From: Arcobacter lacus
GTDB taxonomy: Bacteria > Campylobacterota > Campylobacteria > Campylobacterales > Arcobacteraceae
Assembly: GCF_003063295.1 (NCBI RefSeq)
Contig: NZ_MUXF01000008.1
Span: 32,718-94,710, forward strand
DNA: 61,993 nt
Reading direction: 5' to 3'
Under the pieces are notes generated by a model. It was not told the origin of the DNA. It did not search any database and saw nothing but the letters and a program-made list of their open reading frames with translations. Both the position numbers and the translations under genes were made by a program. Within the stretch, counting starts at the first letter, position 1. Each line of letters begins with the position of its first letter. Below are positions 9,572-20,021 of this stretch, piece by piece.

Positions 9572-10717
9572 ATGGAAGAAAATAATAAATCAAGAAGAGA
9601 ATTTTTAAAAAAATCAGCTTTAGTTAGTACAGCTTTATTTTTTGCAGTAAATCCTACAAATTCTTTCTCTTTTCAAAAAAATAGTAATATAAAATCTCGT
9701 GGTTATGCAGCATTTGATGAGACTGGTATATTAAAACCTTGGACTTTTCAAAGAAGAGCAGTTGGTGATAATGATATTTTAATAGATATAAAATATGCAA
9801 GCATTTGCCACTCTGATATTCATCAAATTAAAGGTGATTGGGGGAAACAACAATATCCTCAAGTTCCTGGACATGAAATAGTTGGAATTGTGAGTGCTAT
9901 TGGTAAAGATGTAAAAAATTTTAAACTTGGAGATAGAGTAGGTGTTGGTTGCATGGTTGATGGTAGTTGTAGGAATAATGAAGAACAATATTGTGAAGAT
10001 ACACTTTTTACTTATGGTTTTTCATCTATCAAAGAGCCAACAGGAATTACACAAGGTGGATATTCAAATAATATTGTTGTAAATAGTCATTTTGCAGTTC
10101 ATATTCCTAATAACATTAGTTTTGAAAATGCTGCTCCACTTTTATGTGCAGGAGTTACAACCTACTCACCATTAGTACAAGATAATATTAAAAGTGGAAT
10201 GAAAGTTGGAGTTGCTGGAATTGGTGGGCTTGGACATATGGCTGTAAAATTAGCAGTTTCAAAAGGTGCTGAAGTTTATGCTTTTACAACTTCAGAAGAT
10301 AAAATAGAAGATATTAAAAGTTTTGGTACAAAAGAGGTTATAGTTGTAGATACTTTAGACAAATTAGATGATTATTATCAAAAACTTGACTATATGATTT
10401 CAACTATTCCTGCACAATTTGATGTAGGAGCATATAGTTCTACAATCAAACCTTATGGAACATTCGTGCAAGTTGGAATGCCAAAAGGATTTGAATTAAC
10501 TTTAAATAATCTTTCTTTTGCATCAAATAGAGTAAATTATAGAGCTTCACTTATTGGTGGAATGAAAGATACACAAGATGTAGTAAATTATTGTGCAACA
10601 AACAAAATTTTACCAAAAATTGAGATAATAAAAGCAGAACAAATAAATGAAGCTTGGCAAAAAGTTTTAGATAAAAAAGCTAGATATAGATATGTTATTG
10701 ATGCTTTAACATTTTAG
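9572..10717 (+). CDS. Tat-signal zinc alcohol dehydrogenase (cinnamyl-ADH-like)
   Basis: 381 aa medium-chain dehydrogenase of the CAD/YahK type, expected to reduce aldehydes with NADPH. The N-terminus is a twin-arginine signal: SRREFLKK at 7-14, then a hydrophobic stretch SALVSTALFFAV. Catalytic zinc ligands are intact: C79 (ASICHSDIH), H101-E102 (PGHEIVG) and the later Cys in LLCAGVTTYSPL. The nucleotide-binding loop is GIGGLGHMAVK. The structural-zinc lobe is shortened. Only C133 and C141 (SCRNNEEQYC) remain where the family has four cysteines, so this zinc is probably absent. It is followed 35 bp later by an iron-dependent ADH, probably in one operon under the AraC regulator. Export of a cofactor-dependent enzyme by Tat as a folded protein is plausible but unproven. 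Confidence 0.9.
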   Translation: MEENNKSRREFLKKSALVSTALFFAVNPTNSFSFQKNSNIKSRGYAAFDETGILKPWTFQRRAVGDNDILIDIKYASICHSDIHQIKGDWGKQQYPQVPGHEIVGIVSAIGKDVKNFKLGDRVGVGCMVDGSCRNNEEQYCEDTLFTYGFSSIKEPTGITQGGYSNNIVVNSHFAVHIPNNISFENAAPLLCAGVTTYSPLVQDNIKSGMKVGVAGIGGLGHMAVKLAVSKGAEVYAFTTSEDKIEDIKSFGTKEVIVVDTLDKLDDYYQKLDYMISTIPAQFDVGAYSSTIKPYGTFVQVGMPKGFELTLNNLSFASNRVNYRASLIGGMKDTQDVVNYCATNKILPKIEIIKAEQINEAWQKVLDKKARYRYVIDALTF

Positions 10718-10752
10718 AAAATATAGATAAAATTATAATAAAGGAATAAATT

Positions 10753-11880
10753 ATGGAAAATTTTAGTTTTTATAATCCAACAAAAATTGAGTTTGGAAAA
10801 GATAAAGAAAAAAACATTGGAAAATATCTTAGTGCATATAATATAAAAAAAGTTTTATTAGTTTATGGAAGTCAAAGAGTGAAAAAAGATGGGCTTTTTG
10901 ATAGTGTGACAAATAGTTTAAAAGAAAATAGTATTGAGTTTATAGAGTTTGGTGGGGTTATTAGTAATCCAATTTTAGGAACAATCCAAGATGCTATAAA
11001 AATTGCAAAAAAAGAAAATATTGAAGCTGTTTTAAGTGTTGGAGGAGGTTCTGTACTTGATAGTTCAAAAACAATAGCAGTTGGAACTTTATATGATGGC
11101 GATGTTTGGGATTTCTTTTGTGGTAAAAATGCAATAGAAAATGCTTTACCTATTTTTGATATTATAACTTTAGCCGCAACTGGAAGTGAAATGAATGGAT
11201 ATGCAGTTGTTACAAATGAAAAAACAAAACAAAAGTTATCTATTTGGTCTTCATGTATTTATCCAAAAGTGTCAATTATCAATCCAGAACTTCAAAAAAG
11301 TGTTTCAAAAGAGTATTTAGTTTATTCTGCTTCTGATATTATCGCCCATAGTATTGAAGGATATTTTACTGCAAAAGTTCAACCCACTTATATGAGCAGA
11401 GTTGTTGAATCTATCATAAAAACAGTTATTGAAACAACAGAAATTTTAATAGAAAATAAAGATGATTATAGTGCAAGAGGAGAGTTTGCTTGGGCAGCTA
11501 CAAATGCTTTAAATGGTACAACAACAGTTGGAACAAAAGATTTTTCTTTTCCAAATCATTTAATAGAACACTCTTTATCAGCACTTTATAATGTTCCTCA
11601 TGGAGCAGGGCTTTCTGTTGTAATGCCAGCTTGGATGAAATGGTATTATAAACAAAATGAAGCTCAATTTATAAGATTTGCAAAAGAAGTTTTTGGTAAA
11701 AATAGTGCATTAGAAGGAATAGAAGCTTTAGAAAATTGGTTTAATAAAATAGGAACACCAACAAGATTAAATCAATTTAATTTGTCAAAAGAGAACATTT
11801 CTGAAATTATAGAAAACTTATCAAATCAACAAGAGTTTACAAAAGAAGAATTAAAAGAGATATTATCTAATATGATTTAA
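10753..11880 (+). CDS. Iron-type alcohol dehydrogenase / aldehyde reductase, YqhD-like
   Basis: 375 aa, group III (iron-containing) alcohol dehydrogenase of the BDH/YqhD branch. The NADPH-binding turn is GGGSVLDSSKTIA. Metal ligands are the Asp and His of SASDIIAHSIEGYF and the two His of LIEHSLSALYNVPHGAG. The N-terminal FYNPTKIEFGKDKE is characteristic of the family. In E. coli YqhD reduces short aldehydes such as glyoxal and acrolein with NADPH. A similar detoxifying role is inferred here from the neighbouring AraC_N regulator. AAAGGAA precedes the ATG. The gene ends at a palindromic terminator shared with the convergent chemoreceptor. Confidence 0.93.
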   Translation: MENFSFYNPTKIEFGKDKEKNIGKYLSAYNIKKVLLVYGSQRVKKDGLFDSVTNSLKENSIEFIEFGGVISNPILGTIQDAIKIAKKENIEAVLSVGGGSVLDSSKTIAVGTLYDGDVWDFFCGKNAIENALPIFDIITLAATGSEMNGYAVVTNEKTKQKLSIWSSCIYPKVSIINPELQKSVSKEYLVYSASDIIAHSIEGYFTAKVQPTYMSRVVESIIKTVIETTEILIENKDDYSARGEFAWAATNALNGTTTVGTKDFSFPNHLIEHSLSALYNVPHGAGLSVVMPAWMKWYYKQNEAQFIRFAKEVFGKNSALEGIEALENWFNKIGTPTRLNQFNLSKENISEIIENLSNQQEFTKEELKEILSNMI

Positions 11881-11884
11881 AAAG

Positions 11885-11914
11885 ATTTGAATGGATTTTA
11901 AAATCCATTCAAAT
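11885..11914. terminator. 30-bp perfect palindrome, bidirectional terminator
   Basis: ATTTGAATGGATTTT (11885-11899) is followed directly by its exact reverse complement (11900-11914). It sits between the convergent iron-ADH and chemoreceptor genes, 5 bp past one stop and 12 bp before the other. Confidence 0.8.
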
Positions 11915-11925
11915 TTAGTAGTTAT

Positions 11926-14178
11926 TTAGCTTTTTTCAGCAAATTTTTTTTCGTTTGTTTTGCTTACAATTAGTTTAGCTATATTATCTGTTGAAGTGGC
12001 TATTTCATGAGTTTGTGAAGCAATAGATGCATTTTGTTGAGTTTGACCATCTAATTGATTTATAGCATTATTTATTTGTTCTATTCCTAAAAGTTGTTCT
12101 CTTGAAGAATTCTCAATATCAGAAATTAATTTAGTAGAATTAGAAATATTTTCATTTAACTTTTTATAACCAGTTATCATATTATTTGCAATATCTTTAC
12201 CTAAATTTGTTTTTAAAGTGGCATTTTCTACTATTGTTTTTATCTCTCTTGCAGCTTCTGCACTTCTACTTGCTAGATTTCTTACTTCTCCCGCAACTAC
12301 TGCAAATCCTTTTCCTGCTTCTCCTGCAGTTGCTGCTTCAACAGCAGCATTAAGTGAAAGAATATTTGTTTGAAATGCAATATTATCAATAACAGAGATA
12401 GCCTCATTTATCGCTGTTACTTGAGTATTTATATCTTCCATTGCATTTGTAGTTTGATTTGCTAATTTTTCACCTTCTACTGCAGAATTTGTCAACTCTT
12501 TTGAGTATTGTGTCATTTTTGAAACATTTTGTGTATTATTTCTAATATTAGAAGTAATTTGTTCTAAAGAAGCTGCTGTTTGCTCTAAAGAAGCTGCTGC
12601 TTCATTTGAACTTATATTTAATTTATCAACATTTGATAATAAAACATTTGAACTTTTATCAAGTTGTAAACCTATAGATTTATTTTCAATTAGCATTTCA
12701 GTTATTGAATCTCCTAAAGTATTTACTCCTGTTGCTAGTTTTAATAAATGTTCTTTTAAGTCTTTTGTTGAAATTTTATTTAAGTAATTGTAGTGAGCGT
12801 ACTCTTCTAATATATGTAAAACATTATCAATATTTGATTCAAGAGTATTTGCCATATTATTTAAAACATTTTTTAGTTGCATTAAAGCTGGGTTTGAAAC
12901 TTCAATATTTAATCTCTGGCATAAATCACCTTGCTCAAACTCTCCTAATACAGCAATTGTTTCATTTATAAGTTTTCGATCTTCATCAATAGATTTTTCT
13001 ATTTTTTCTATATTTTCATTTATCTGTTTAGCAATAACTCCAAATTCGTCTTCTGAATCAATATTGATTTTTTCAACATGAGTTATTTCTCTATTTAAGT
13101 ATTGGAAAAAAGATAATAAACCATCTTTTATTTTTTTAAGTGATTTTAGAGAAGTTTTCATAGTTATAAAAATCGATAAAGAGATTATGAATACAGTGAT
13201 AATAGATAAAGTTATTATTAATAGCATAATCTTATTTGCATCTTCAAATATTTCACTTGAATTAACTCCACCAACTAAAAGCCAATGCCACTCTTCAAAG
13301 TTTTCAAAAACTACAAATTTTTCACCTTCATTCCAAAGATAAGTCAATTCTCCATTTTTATTTTTTAACATCTCTTTTATAATAAATAAACCATTTTTGT
13401 CCGATATTTCTAATCCTGAAGTATCTTTTAGTTTTGGATGAACAATAAAATTACCATATTTTGGATCATTTTCATTCGAATTTATAATGTAGTAATAACC
13501 AGTCTTTCCAATAACTTTGCTACTTATTGTTTCTGTTAAGTTAGCTAAATCTTTACTGATATCAGAACCAATAAATGCTATTGCAATAACTTCTCCATCT
13601 TGTTTTATAGGAATGTATTTTGTCATATAATTTTTTCCAAACAAAATAGCTTTACCTAAATACGTCTCTCCTTGTAATACTTTTTTATATCCAGGATGAT
13701 TAATATCTAGTTTTGTACCAATAGCTCTATTTCCATCTTCTTTTTTTAAACTAGTTGAAACTCTTATAAAATCATCACCTTTTCTTACAAAAATAGTTGC
13801 AACTGAACCTTTTGTCATTTGTGTGAATTTATCAACAAGTTCAAAATTAAGGTTTAAAACTTTGCCATTTATTGATAAAACAGGTGTTTGTAAATCTCCA
13901 ACTTTTATGTTTTGAGATTTATCTATTTTTATTCCATCAAGCATATCTAAAAATATATTGCCTATTGTATCTGTACCTGTTTTTGCTACTTTATTGAATG
14001 TATTGATATTTTCAACTAATAAAGATATCTCTTTATGTACTGTATTTTCAGTATTTTTTTTCATTACTTCAAAAGTATTATTTGATACTAAAAAAGTTAG
14101 AATCCCCATAGAAACAACAATAGAAATAATTGATACAAAAATTACTTTTGCAATTACTGATTTTTTTAGAAAATCCAT
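11926..14178 (-). CDS. Methyl-accepting chemotaxis protein, Cache type
   Basis: 750 aa. There is one membrane segment at about 8-28, a periplasmic Cache-type sensor to about 310 ([30 protein letters not shown]), and a second membrane segment at about 316-342. A HAMP-like linker follows, then the signalling domain with the conserved tip [20 protein letters not shown] and [15 protein letters not shown]. The N-terminal sensor pattern ([19 protein letters not shown]) is that of the Cache_3-Cache_2 class. It ends in FAEKS and so lacks the WESF tail of the two receptors at 17-22 kb. The ligand is unknown. Part of its signalling domain is close at the DNA level to those two receptors. Confidence 0.93.
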   Translation of the reverse strand: MDFLKKSVIAKVIFVSIISIVVSMGILTFLVSNNTFEVMKKNTENTVHKEISLLVENINTFNKVAKTGTDTIGNIFLDMLDGIKIDKSQNIKVGDLQTPVLSINGKVLNLNFELVDKFTQMTKGSVATIFVRKGDDFIRVSTSLKKEDGNRAIGTKLDINHPGYKKVLQGETYLGKAILFGKNYMTKYIPIKQDGEVIAIAFIGSDISKDLANLTETISSKVIGKTGYYYIINSNENDPKYGNFIVHPKLKDTSGLEISDKNGLFIIKEMLKNKNGELTYLWNEGEKFVVFENFEEWHWLLVGGVNSSEIFEDANKIMLLIITLSIITVFIISLSIFITMKTSLKSLKKIKDGLLSFFQYLNREITHVEKINIDSEDEFGVIAKQINENIEKIEKSIDEDRKLINETIAVLGEFEQGDLCQRLNIEVSNPALMQLKNVLNNMANTLESNIDNVLHILEEYAHYNYLNKISTKDLKEHLLKLATGVNTLGDSITEMLIENKSIGLQLDKSSNVLLSNVDKLNISSNEAAASLEQTAASLEQITSNIRNNTQNVSKMTQYSKELTNSAVEGEKLANQTTNAMEDINTQVTAINEAISVIDNIAFQTNILSLNAAVEAATAGEAGKGFAVVAGEVRNLASRSAEAAREIKTIVENATLKTNLGKDIANNMITGYKKLNENISNSTKLISDIENSSREQLLGIEQINNAINQLDGQTQQNASIASQTHEIATSTDNIAKLIVSKTNEKKFAEKS

Positions 14179-14302
14179 GCTAGACCTTATTTGAATTTGA
14201 TTTAGTTAATTTTTACTTACAATTATAGTCAATTTTAATTAAATTAATAAATATTAGTAATATATAAAATATAAATTTGGGAAAATTATAAAAAAGAAAT
14301 TA

Positions 14303-15325
14303 TTATATAATCTCTTTTTCTATATTTGAATTTAAAGTAGTTGTTATTTCATAAGTAATTGTATCGTGAATTTTTGCTAGCTCTCTTACATCATCAAAAA
14401 TACAAACTTTTTCATCATCTGTATTTAAAGATAAGTTATCCATAGATACTCTTCCTAAAACTCTATATCCTTTTGGTGTTGTGTAAGATTTTCTTTCGTT
14501 TAATCTTAAAAAGCCATCTCCATAACCTACATCATAAGTTGAAACTAGCATATCTTCAGTTGCTGTAAATGTTCCACCATATCCAACACTTTGTCCTTTT
14601 TCTAAAATTCTAGTAGATAACCTATTTGCCCAAAGTGACATAACTGGTTTTAATTCTGGAAAATTAAAAACATCAGCATTATCTAAATAACCATAAGTTG
14701 CAATTCCAACTCTCGTAAAATCTTCATCAAAATTTTCTGTTCTAAAAAGTGCTGCAGAGTTACAAGAATGGAAAGCTGGAATAGGTAATAAAAGTTTTTC
14801 ACATATACTTTTTATACTCTTTTTCACAAGAGAAAAATTCTCTTTTTGCCAGAAAAAATCTGTTGATAGTTCATCAGCTCCCCTATGGTGGGTAAATACA
14901 CCAGTCACATTGATTTTTCTTTTAGAAAGCCCTGAAATTGCCTCTTCTAAGTTATCAATAGAGATTCCATTTCGGTGCATTCCTGTATCAACTTTTATAT
15001 GAACATTACTATTTTGTGGTAGTTTATCAATATCTTCTAAGCTATTTAGTGCGATGTGAAAAGTATGTGAATAAGTGTGAAATGATTTTTCTGCCAATAC
15101 TAAAATATAGTCAAAAATTTTTTCAATTTTTAGTGCGTCATCTATTGTTCTAACTACTGCTTTTTTTATTCCAAATTCTTTTGCTAAAGTTGCAATTTCT
15201 ACAAGTCCATGTCCATAAGCATTATCTTTTAAAACAACTGCAACTTTTTCTTTTGAGCCAGCTTTTTTTGAAATAATATCTAGATTGTAAAATAGATTTT
15301 CTTTATTTAATAAAATTTTTGCCAA
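14303..15325 (-). CDS. alr: Alanine racemase
   Basis: 340 aa PLP enzyme making D-alanine for peptidoglycan. The PLP lysine is in [11 protein letters not shown] near residue 33. The catalytic tyrosine of the C-terminal domain is in [10 protein letters not shown], and [10 protein letters not shown] is the family substrate-site sequence. It is slightly shorter than the E. coli enzymes (about 356-359 aa) but complete at both ends, as is usual in this phylum. It starts 2 bp after the uvrC stop on the same strand, so it is probably the second gene of a uvrC-alr operon. Confidence 0.94.
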   Translation of the reverse strand: MAKILLNKENLFYNLDIISKKAGSKEKVAVVLKDNAYGHGLVEIATLAKEFGIKKAVVRTIDDALKIEKIFDYILVLAEKSFHTYSHTFHIALNSLEDIDKLPQNSNVHIKVDTGMHRNGISIDNLEEAISGLSKRKINVTGVFTHHRGADELSTDFFWQKENFSLVKKSIKSICEKLLLPIPAFHSCNSAALFRTENFDEDFTRVGIATYGYLDNADVFNFPELKPVMSLWANRLSTRILEKGQSVGYGGTFTATEDMLVSTYDVGYGDGFLRLNERKSYTTPKGYRVLGRVSMDNLSLNTDDEKVCIFDDVRELAKIHDTITYEITTTLNSNIEKEII

Positions 15326-15327
15326 AA

Positions 15328-17178
15328 TTAATCCTTAAAGTTAGTAAAATAGTCTGAAATTGTATTTGCATCTTTTTCATTTAAAACGGTTTTTAATTCA
15401 TTTAATGATGCTTTTCTAATTTTTTCAAATTCTCCAAAATATAAAAGAAGCTTTTTAATTTTTGCTTCACCAATACCTTTGATTTGTAATAAAGAGATTT
15501 GCTTATCTTGCGCTCTTTTTTGCTTTTTATGAAATGTTATTGCAAATCTATGAGCTTCATCCCTTTGTTTTTGAACGAATTGTAGTCTTTTATCACTTGT
15601 TTGTAAATTAAAATTTTTAAATTCACCAGCTATATTTTTGTAGTGAATTATATCTTTTGCTGCACCCTTTGCTCTATGTGCTTTTGCATCTAGTTTTTCT
15701 TTTGCAATTGCAATTATATCAAGATTTACACCAACTGATTGCACTATGTCATATGCTAGTTTTAAAAGCGTTTCTCCACCATCAATAATCCATAAATCAG
15801 GAGCAGGATTTTTTTCAAAACTCTCAACTCTTCTTATTAACATCTCTCTCATTTGTGAGTATTCATCTTTTGATTCAAGGTTGTAATGCCTAAAAGCTTT
15901 TTTATCAAAAGAGTTTAATGTTTCATTCCAAACTATCATAGCTCCAACAGTTGCTTGTCCCATCATATGAGAGTTATCAAAACTTTCTATTATATATGGG
16001 AGAGTTTGTAAGTTGAATAACTCTTTTAAATCTTCATAAATAGAAGTTTGATTTTTCGATGATTCAAGTCTTAGAAGCTCTTCGCAGTTATTAAAAGCAA
16101 TCTGAACAATATCTTTTTTCTTATCTTTTTTTGGATTTATAATTTTTATTTTTTTATTAAATCTCGTATATAAAAACTCTTCTATTTCTGTTATTTCTTC
16201 AAGTTCATGTCCAAGTAATATCTCTTTTGGTAAAAGAGGAATTTCATTGTCATAATAGTTTATAATAGCTCTTTTATAAGCCTCTTCATAGTCAAAATCA
16301 AACTCTTGTGTAAAATTATCAATCTTTAAAAAATCATGACTCGATGAGGTTAATTTTCCATCTCTTAAAAACATTCTTACAATTACAGCTTTTTTATTAT
16401 TTGTAGTAATTGCAAAAACATCTATATCTTCATTTGTAGCTAAATCTATTCCAGTTTTTATTTGTGATTTTTCTATTGTTTTTATTCTATCTCTTAAAGT
16501 CATTGCTTCTTCAAATCTAAAATCATTTGAATATTGAAGCATTTTTTCATTTAGTTTTGAAATTAGCTTTGTTTTATTATATATGTATTTTAAAGCATTT
16601 TCTATAATCTTTGCATACTCTTCTTTTGAGATTTTATTTTCACAAGGTGCAAAGCATTTTTGAATTTGATGAAATAGACAAGCTTTTTTACCTTTTACAC
16701 AAGATTTTTTTTGAACTAATGGAACAATCTCATAAATACTATCAAGCATATCCCTTGCACCTGTTGAATACGGTCCAAAATATTTTATATTTTTGCTTTT
16801 TTGTATTTTTCTTGTTATTTCAAGTCTTGGAAAATCATCATTGTAATCAATAAAAATATATGGATAAGTCTTATCATCACGAAGTAAAATATTGTATTTT
16901 GGTTTTAATTGTTTGATTAAAGAGTTTTCTAGAATTAAAGCATCATGTTCATTTGGTACAACAATCCACTCACAACTTTCAACTTCACTAATCATTTTAT
17001 AAATTCTTGGACTTAATTTATCAGCAGGTAATAGTTTTGGAGTAAATTTGAAATAAGATTTAACTCTATTTTTAAGTACTTTTGCTTTTCCTATATAAAG
17101 TAAATGTCCATCTTTATCAAAGTATTGATAAACTCCTGAATCATTTGGAAGTTGTTGTAGTTTCTCTTGTAAATTCAT
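15328..17178 (-). CDS. uvrC: Excinuclease ABC subunit C
   Basis: 616 aa dual-incision nuclease of nucleotide excision repair. The N-terminal GIY-YIG domain reads [20 protein letters not shown] at about 14-33. A UVR motif is at about 200-235 ([20 protein letters not shown]). The C-terminal RNase H-like endonuclease has [12 protein letters not shown] and LWIIDGGET. The end carries a helix-hairpin-helix ([16 protein letters not shown]). It is full length. The coupled downstream gene is alr. Confidence 0.97.
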   Translation of the reverse strand: MNLQEKLQQLPNDSGVYQYFDKDGHLLYIGKAKVLKNRVKSYFKFTPKLLPADKLSPRIYKMISEVESCEWIVVPNEHDALILENSLIKQLKPKYNILLRDDKTYPYIFIDYNDDFPRLEITRKIQKSKNIKYFGPYSTGARDMLDSIYEIVPLVQKKSCVKGKKACLFHQIQKCFAPCENKISKEEYAKIIENALKYIYNKTKLISKLNEKMLQYSNDFRFEEAMTLRDRIKTIEKSQIKTGIDLATNEDIDVFAITTNNKKAVIVRMFLRDGKLTSSSHDFLKIDNFTQEFDFDYEEAYKRAIINYYDNEIPLLPKEILLGHELEEITEIEEFLYTRFNKKIKIINPKKDKKKDIVQIAFNNCEELLRLESSKNQTSIYEDLKELFNLQTLPYIIESFDNSHMMGQATVGAMIVWNETLNSFDKKAFRHYNLESKDEYSQMREMLIRRVESFEKNPAPDLWIIDGGETLLKLAYDIVQSVGVNLDIIAIAKEKLDAKAHRAKGAAKDIIHYKNIAGEFKNFNLQTSDKRLQFVQKQRDEAHRFAITFHKKQKRAQDKQISLLQIKGIGEAKIKKLLLYFGEFEKIRKASLNELKTVLNEKDANTISDYFTNFKD

Positions 17179-17333
17179 TTTGGGATTGTATCAAAAAAGC
17201 ATTAAATTATAAAATAGTATATTTAAAGAACAAAAAATAAATGTATATAATAAAAATTAATATATAATTATTTTGTAATCCAAATAAAATATAATACTTT
17301 TATGTTTTATGAAATTAGGTAGAGGAAAATAAA

Positions 17334-19730
17334 ATGAAAAAATTAAATTTTGGAACTAAACTACTGTTAATTTTAGTTTCAATTACGGCAATTTCTTTAA
17401 GTTTGATGGTATATATAATATCTTCAAATGCTTTTGAATCTTTAAAAAATCAATCAGAAGAATATGTTAATGAAATGGCTAGAAGTAATGCTTTAGAAAT
17501 AAGAAATACGCTTGATAAAGCTATTGTTATTTCAAATACTATTGCAAATAGATATGAAAGTGCTATTGAACATAATGAAAAACTTTCAAAAGAGGGGACA
17601 GTAAAATATTTAAAAGATTTACTAAATCAAAATAAATTTTTATTAGGTGCTTGGTTCACTTTTGAAGATGGCACGATGTTTTATTCAAAAAATGATGGTT
17701 CAGATAAAACAAATTACTATACAAAAGATGGAGTATTTCAACCTTATGTCGTGAGAAATAGTGATGGTACTTTTACTATTGAAGCTTCAAATGATTTTAG
17801 CTTAGAATCAGAATGGATAAATAAACCATATAAAAATAAACAGGTATCTATAACAGAACCATATAATTATCAAATTGATGGGAAAAATGTACTTTTAACA
17901 ACAGTTTCTTCTCCTGTATATTATAAAGGAAAATTTATAGGAGCTGTTGGAGTAGATTTCTCATTAGCATTTTTTAATCAAAAAATAGGTGAAATTAAAC
18001 TTTTTGAAAATGGATATGGAGCACTATTTGATAATTATGGAAAAGTTGTAGCTCATCCAAAAGAAGAAAATGTAGGTAAATATATAAAAGATTTAACAAA
18101 AAATGAAGATATTTTAAATGCAATTGAAAAAGGTAAAAATGGTGAAAAAAATTCATATTTTGCTAAAAATCTAAAAACAGGAACAGATTCTTATAACTAT
18201 GTATATCCAATTGAATTTGGAGATACAAAAAATTATTGGGTATTTATAGCAACTGCACCAAAAGATGAATATTTACAAGAAGCTTTCTTTATTGAGTATT
18301 TCTCTATTATTGCTGGTATAGTTGTTTTATCAATAATTATTGTTGTGATATTAATTAGTATGAGAATATTAAATAAAAATCTAACGATAATAAAAAATGG
18401 TCTTTTAGGATTTTTCTCTTTCTTGAATAAAGAAGAGAAAAAAGCTCATCTAATAGAAATAGATTCAGAAGATGAGTTTGGAGAAATGGCAAAAGTGATA
18501 AACGAAAACATCAAAAAAACTGAAAGTTTGATACTTCAAGATAATATATTAATTGATGATGTAAAAAGAGTAGTTGATGAGGTGAAAATTGGTTATTTAA
18601 ATAAGAAAATAGAAAAAACTACACAAAATGAAAGTTTAGAAGAATTAAAAAACAATTTTAATGATATGTTAGAAATTACTAAACAAAATGTCTGTATCGA
18701 TATAAACAAAGTTACGGCAGTATTAGATAGATTTGGAAAACTTGACTTTAGAGCAAAAATAGAAAATGATAATGGAAAAGTTTCACTTGGTATAAATAAG
18801 CTTGCAACAATTATTAATGAAATGCTAAAAGAGAATAAATCAAATGGATTAACATTAGATAAAAGCTCAAATGTATTGTTAGCAAATGTAGATAAATTAA
18901 ACCTAAGCTCGAATGAAGCAGCAGCATCTTTAGAAGAAACTGCAGCAGCATTAGAAGAAGTAACTTCAAATGTAAGAAATAATACACAAAATATAGCACA
19001 AATGGCAAAACTGTCAAGTGAAGTAACAGCTTCAGCTAATCAAGGTGAAAAATTAGCAAATGAAACAACAGTTGCTATGGATGAAATAAATAATCAAGTA
19101 AACTTGATTAATGAAGCAATAGGTGTAATAGATAATATAGCATTCCAAACAAATATTCTTTCTCTTAATGCAGCAGTTGAAGCAGCAACGGCAGGTGAAG
19201 CAGGGAAAGGATTTGCAGTAGTTGCAGGAGAAGTGCGAAACCTAGCATCAAGAAGTGCAGAAGCAGCAAGAGAAATAAAAACAATAGTAGAAAATGCAAC
19301 AAGTAAAGCAAATCAAGGGAAAAGTATCGCAACAAATATGATAGAAGGATATAAAGAGTTAAATCAAAATATCTCTCAAACAATAAGCTTGATAAGTGAT
19401 ATACAAAACGCAAGTAAAGAACAATTGCTAGGAATTGAACAAATAAATGATGCAGTAACACTATTAGATAGACAAACACAACAAAACGCAATGATAGCAA
19501 GTCAAACACATGATGTAGCATTGATAACAGATGAGATATCAAAACTAATAGTAAGTGATGCAGACTCAAAAGAGTTTGAAGGTAAAAATGAAGTAAAAGC
19601 GAAAGATATAAACGTAGGAACAAATAATAGACAAATACATGAAGTAGAGAAGAAAAAAGTAACAGCAACAAAAAAAGAGACAAATATAACTTCTTCTAAA
19701 TCTAATGATAATGAGTGGGAAAGCTTTTAG
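17334..19730 (+). CDS. Methyl-accepting chemotaxis protein, dCache type, with WESF tail
   Basis: 798 aa. Membrane segments lie at about 10-30 and 318-343. The periplasmic part is a double Cache domain ([59 protein letters not shown]). HAMP-like helices follow, then a signalling domain with [20 protein letters not shown]. After it comes a flexible Lys-rich linker of about 55 residues ending in NEWESF. That end resembles the NWETF-type peptide that tethers CheR/CheB in enteric receptors. AGAGGAAA precedes the ATG. The dCache fold often binds amino acids, but I cannot assign a ligand. Most of its signalling domain is close at the DNA level to the next receptor. Confidence 0.94.
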   Translation: MKKLNFGTKLLLILVSITAISLSLMVYIISSNAFESLKNQSEEYVNEMARSNALEIRNTLDKAIVISNTIANRYESAIEHNEKLSKEGTVKYLKDLLNQNKFLLGAWFTFEDGTMFYSKNDGSDKTNYYTKDGVFQPYVVRNSDGTFTIEASNDFSLESEWINKPYKNKQVSITEPYNYQIDGKNVLLTTVSSPVYYKGKFIGAVGVDFSLAFFNQKIGEIKLFENGYGALFDNYGKVVAHPKEENVGKYIKDLTKNEDILNAIEKGKNGEKNSYFAKNLKTGTDSYNYVYPIEFGDTKNYWVFIATAPKDEYLQEAFFIEYFSIIAGIVVLSIIIVVILISMRILNKNLTIIKNGLLGFFSFLNKEEKKAHLIEIDSEDEFGEMAKVINENIKKTESLILQDNILIDDVKRVVDEVKIGYLNKKIEKTTQNESLEELKNNFNDMLEITKQNVCIDINKVTAVLDRFGKLDFRAKIENDNGKVSLGINKLATIINEMLKENKSNGLTLDKSSNVLLANVDKLNLSSNEAAASLEETAAALEEVTSNVRNNTQNIAQMAKLSSEVTASANQGEKLANETTVAMDEINNQVNLINEAIGVIDNIAFQTNILSLNAAVEAATAGEAGKGFAVVAGEVRNLASRSAEAAREIKTIVENATSKANQGKSIATNMIEGYKELNQNISQTISLISDIQNASKEQLLGIEQINDAVTLLDRQTQQNAMIASQTHDVALITDEISKLIVSDADSKEFEGKNEVKAKDINVGTNNRQIHEVEKKKVTATKKETNITSSKSNDNEWESF

Positions 19731-19742
19731 GCTTTCTCTTTT
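19717..19742 (+). terminator. Terminator overlapping the MCP stop codon
   Basis: GAAAGC (19719-19724), 6-nt loop containing the TAG stop, GCTTTC (19731-19736). A GC and a GU pair extend the stem outward, and a T-rich tail follows. The remaining 290-bp gap up to 20021 holds no ORF. TATAAT at 19987-19992 is a likely -10 for the next receptor. Confidence 0.65.
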
Positions 19743-20021
19743 CACTTTCTTAAAACTCTTTTTAATATTAATTTTTAATTTTTCCTCTGATTCCTCAGAT
19801 TTCACTATGAGTTAACTTACATTCTAATATTATAGTTGCATAATGTATTTAATAAATTACTAAAAATTTGTAATGATAAAGTTATTTTAAATCTTAATTC
19901 TAAGAAATATTATTAATAAAAGAACTCTATTAAATCCTTGTTTTATAGCATTTAAATAGCATCGTATAAAATGAGGTTTTTTGTTATATAATTATAAATA
20001 TACCAGTTAATAGGAGAGAAA

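Noticed and set aside
14303-15325. Alanine racemase as C-terminally truncated
   Set aside because: The C-terminal domain sequences and the catalytic tyrosine are present. The length is near that of related species.
19165-19683. 172-codon minus-strand leucine-rich ORF inside a chemoreceptor gene
   Set aside because: Low-complexity Leu/His sequence mirrors the GCA/GAA-rich coding strand of the signalling domain. No start context.
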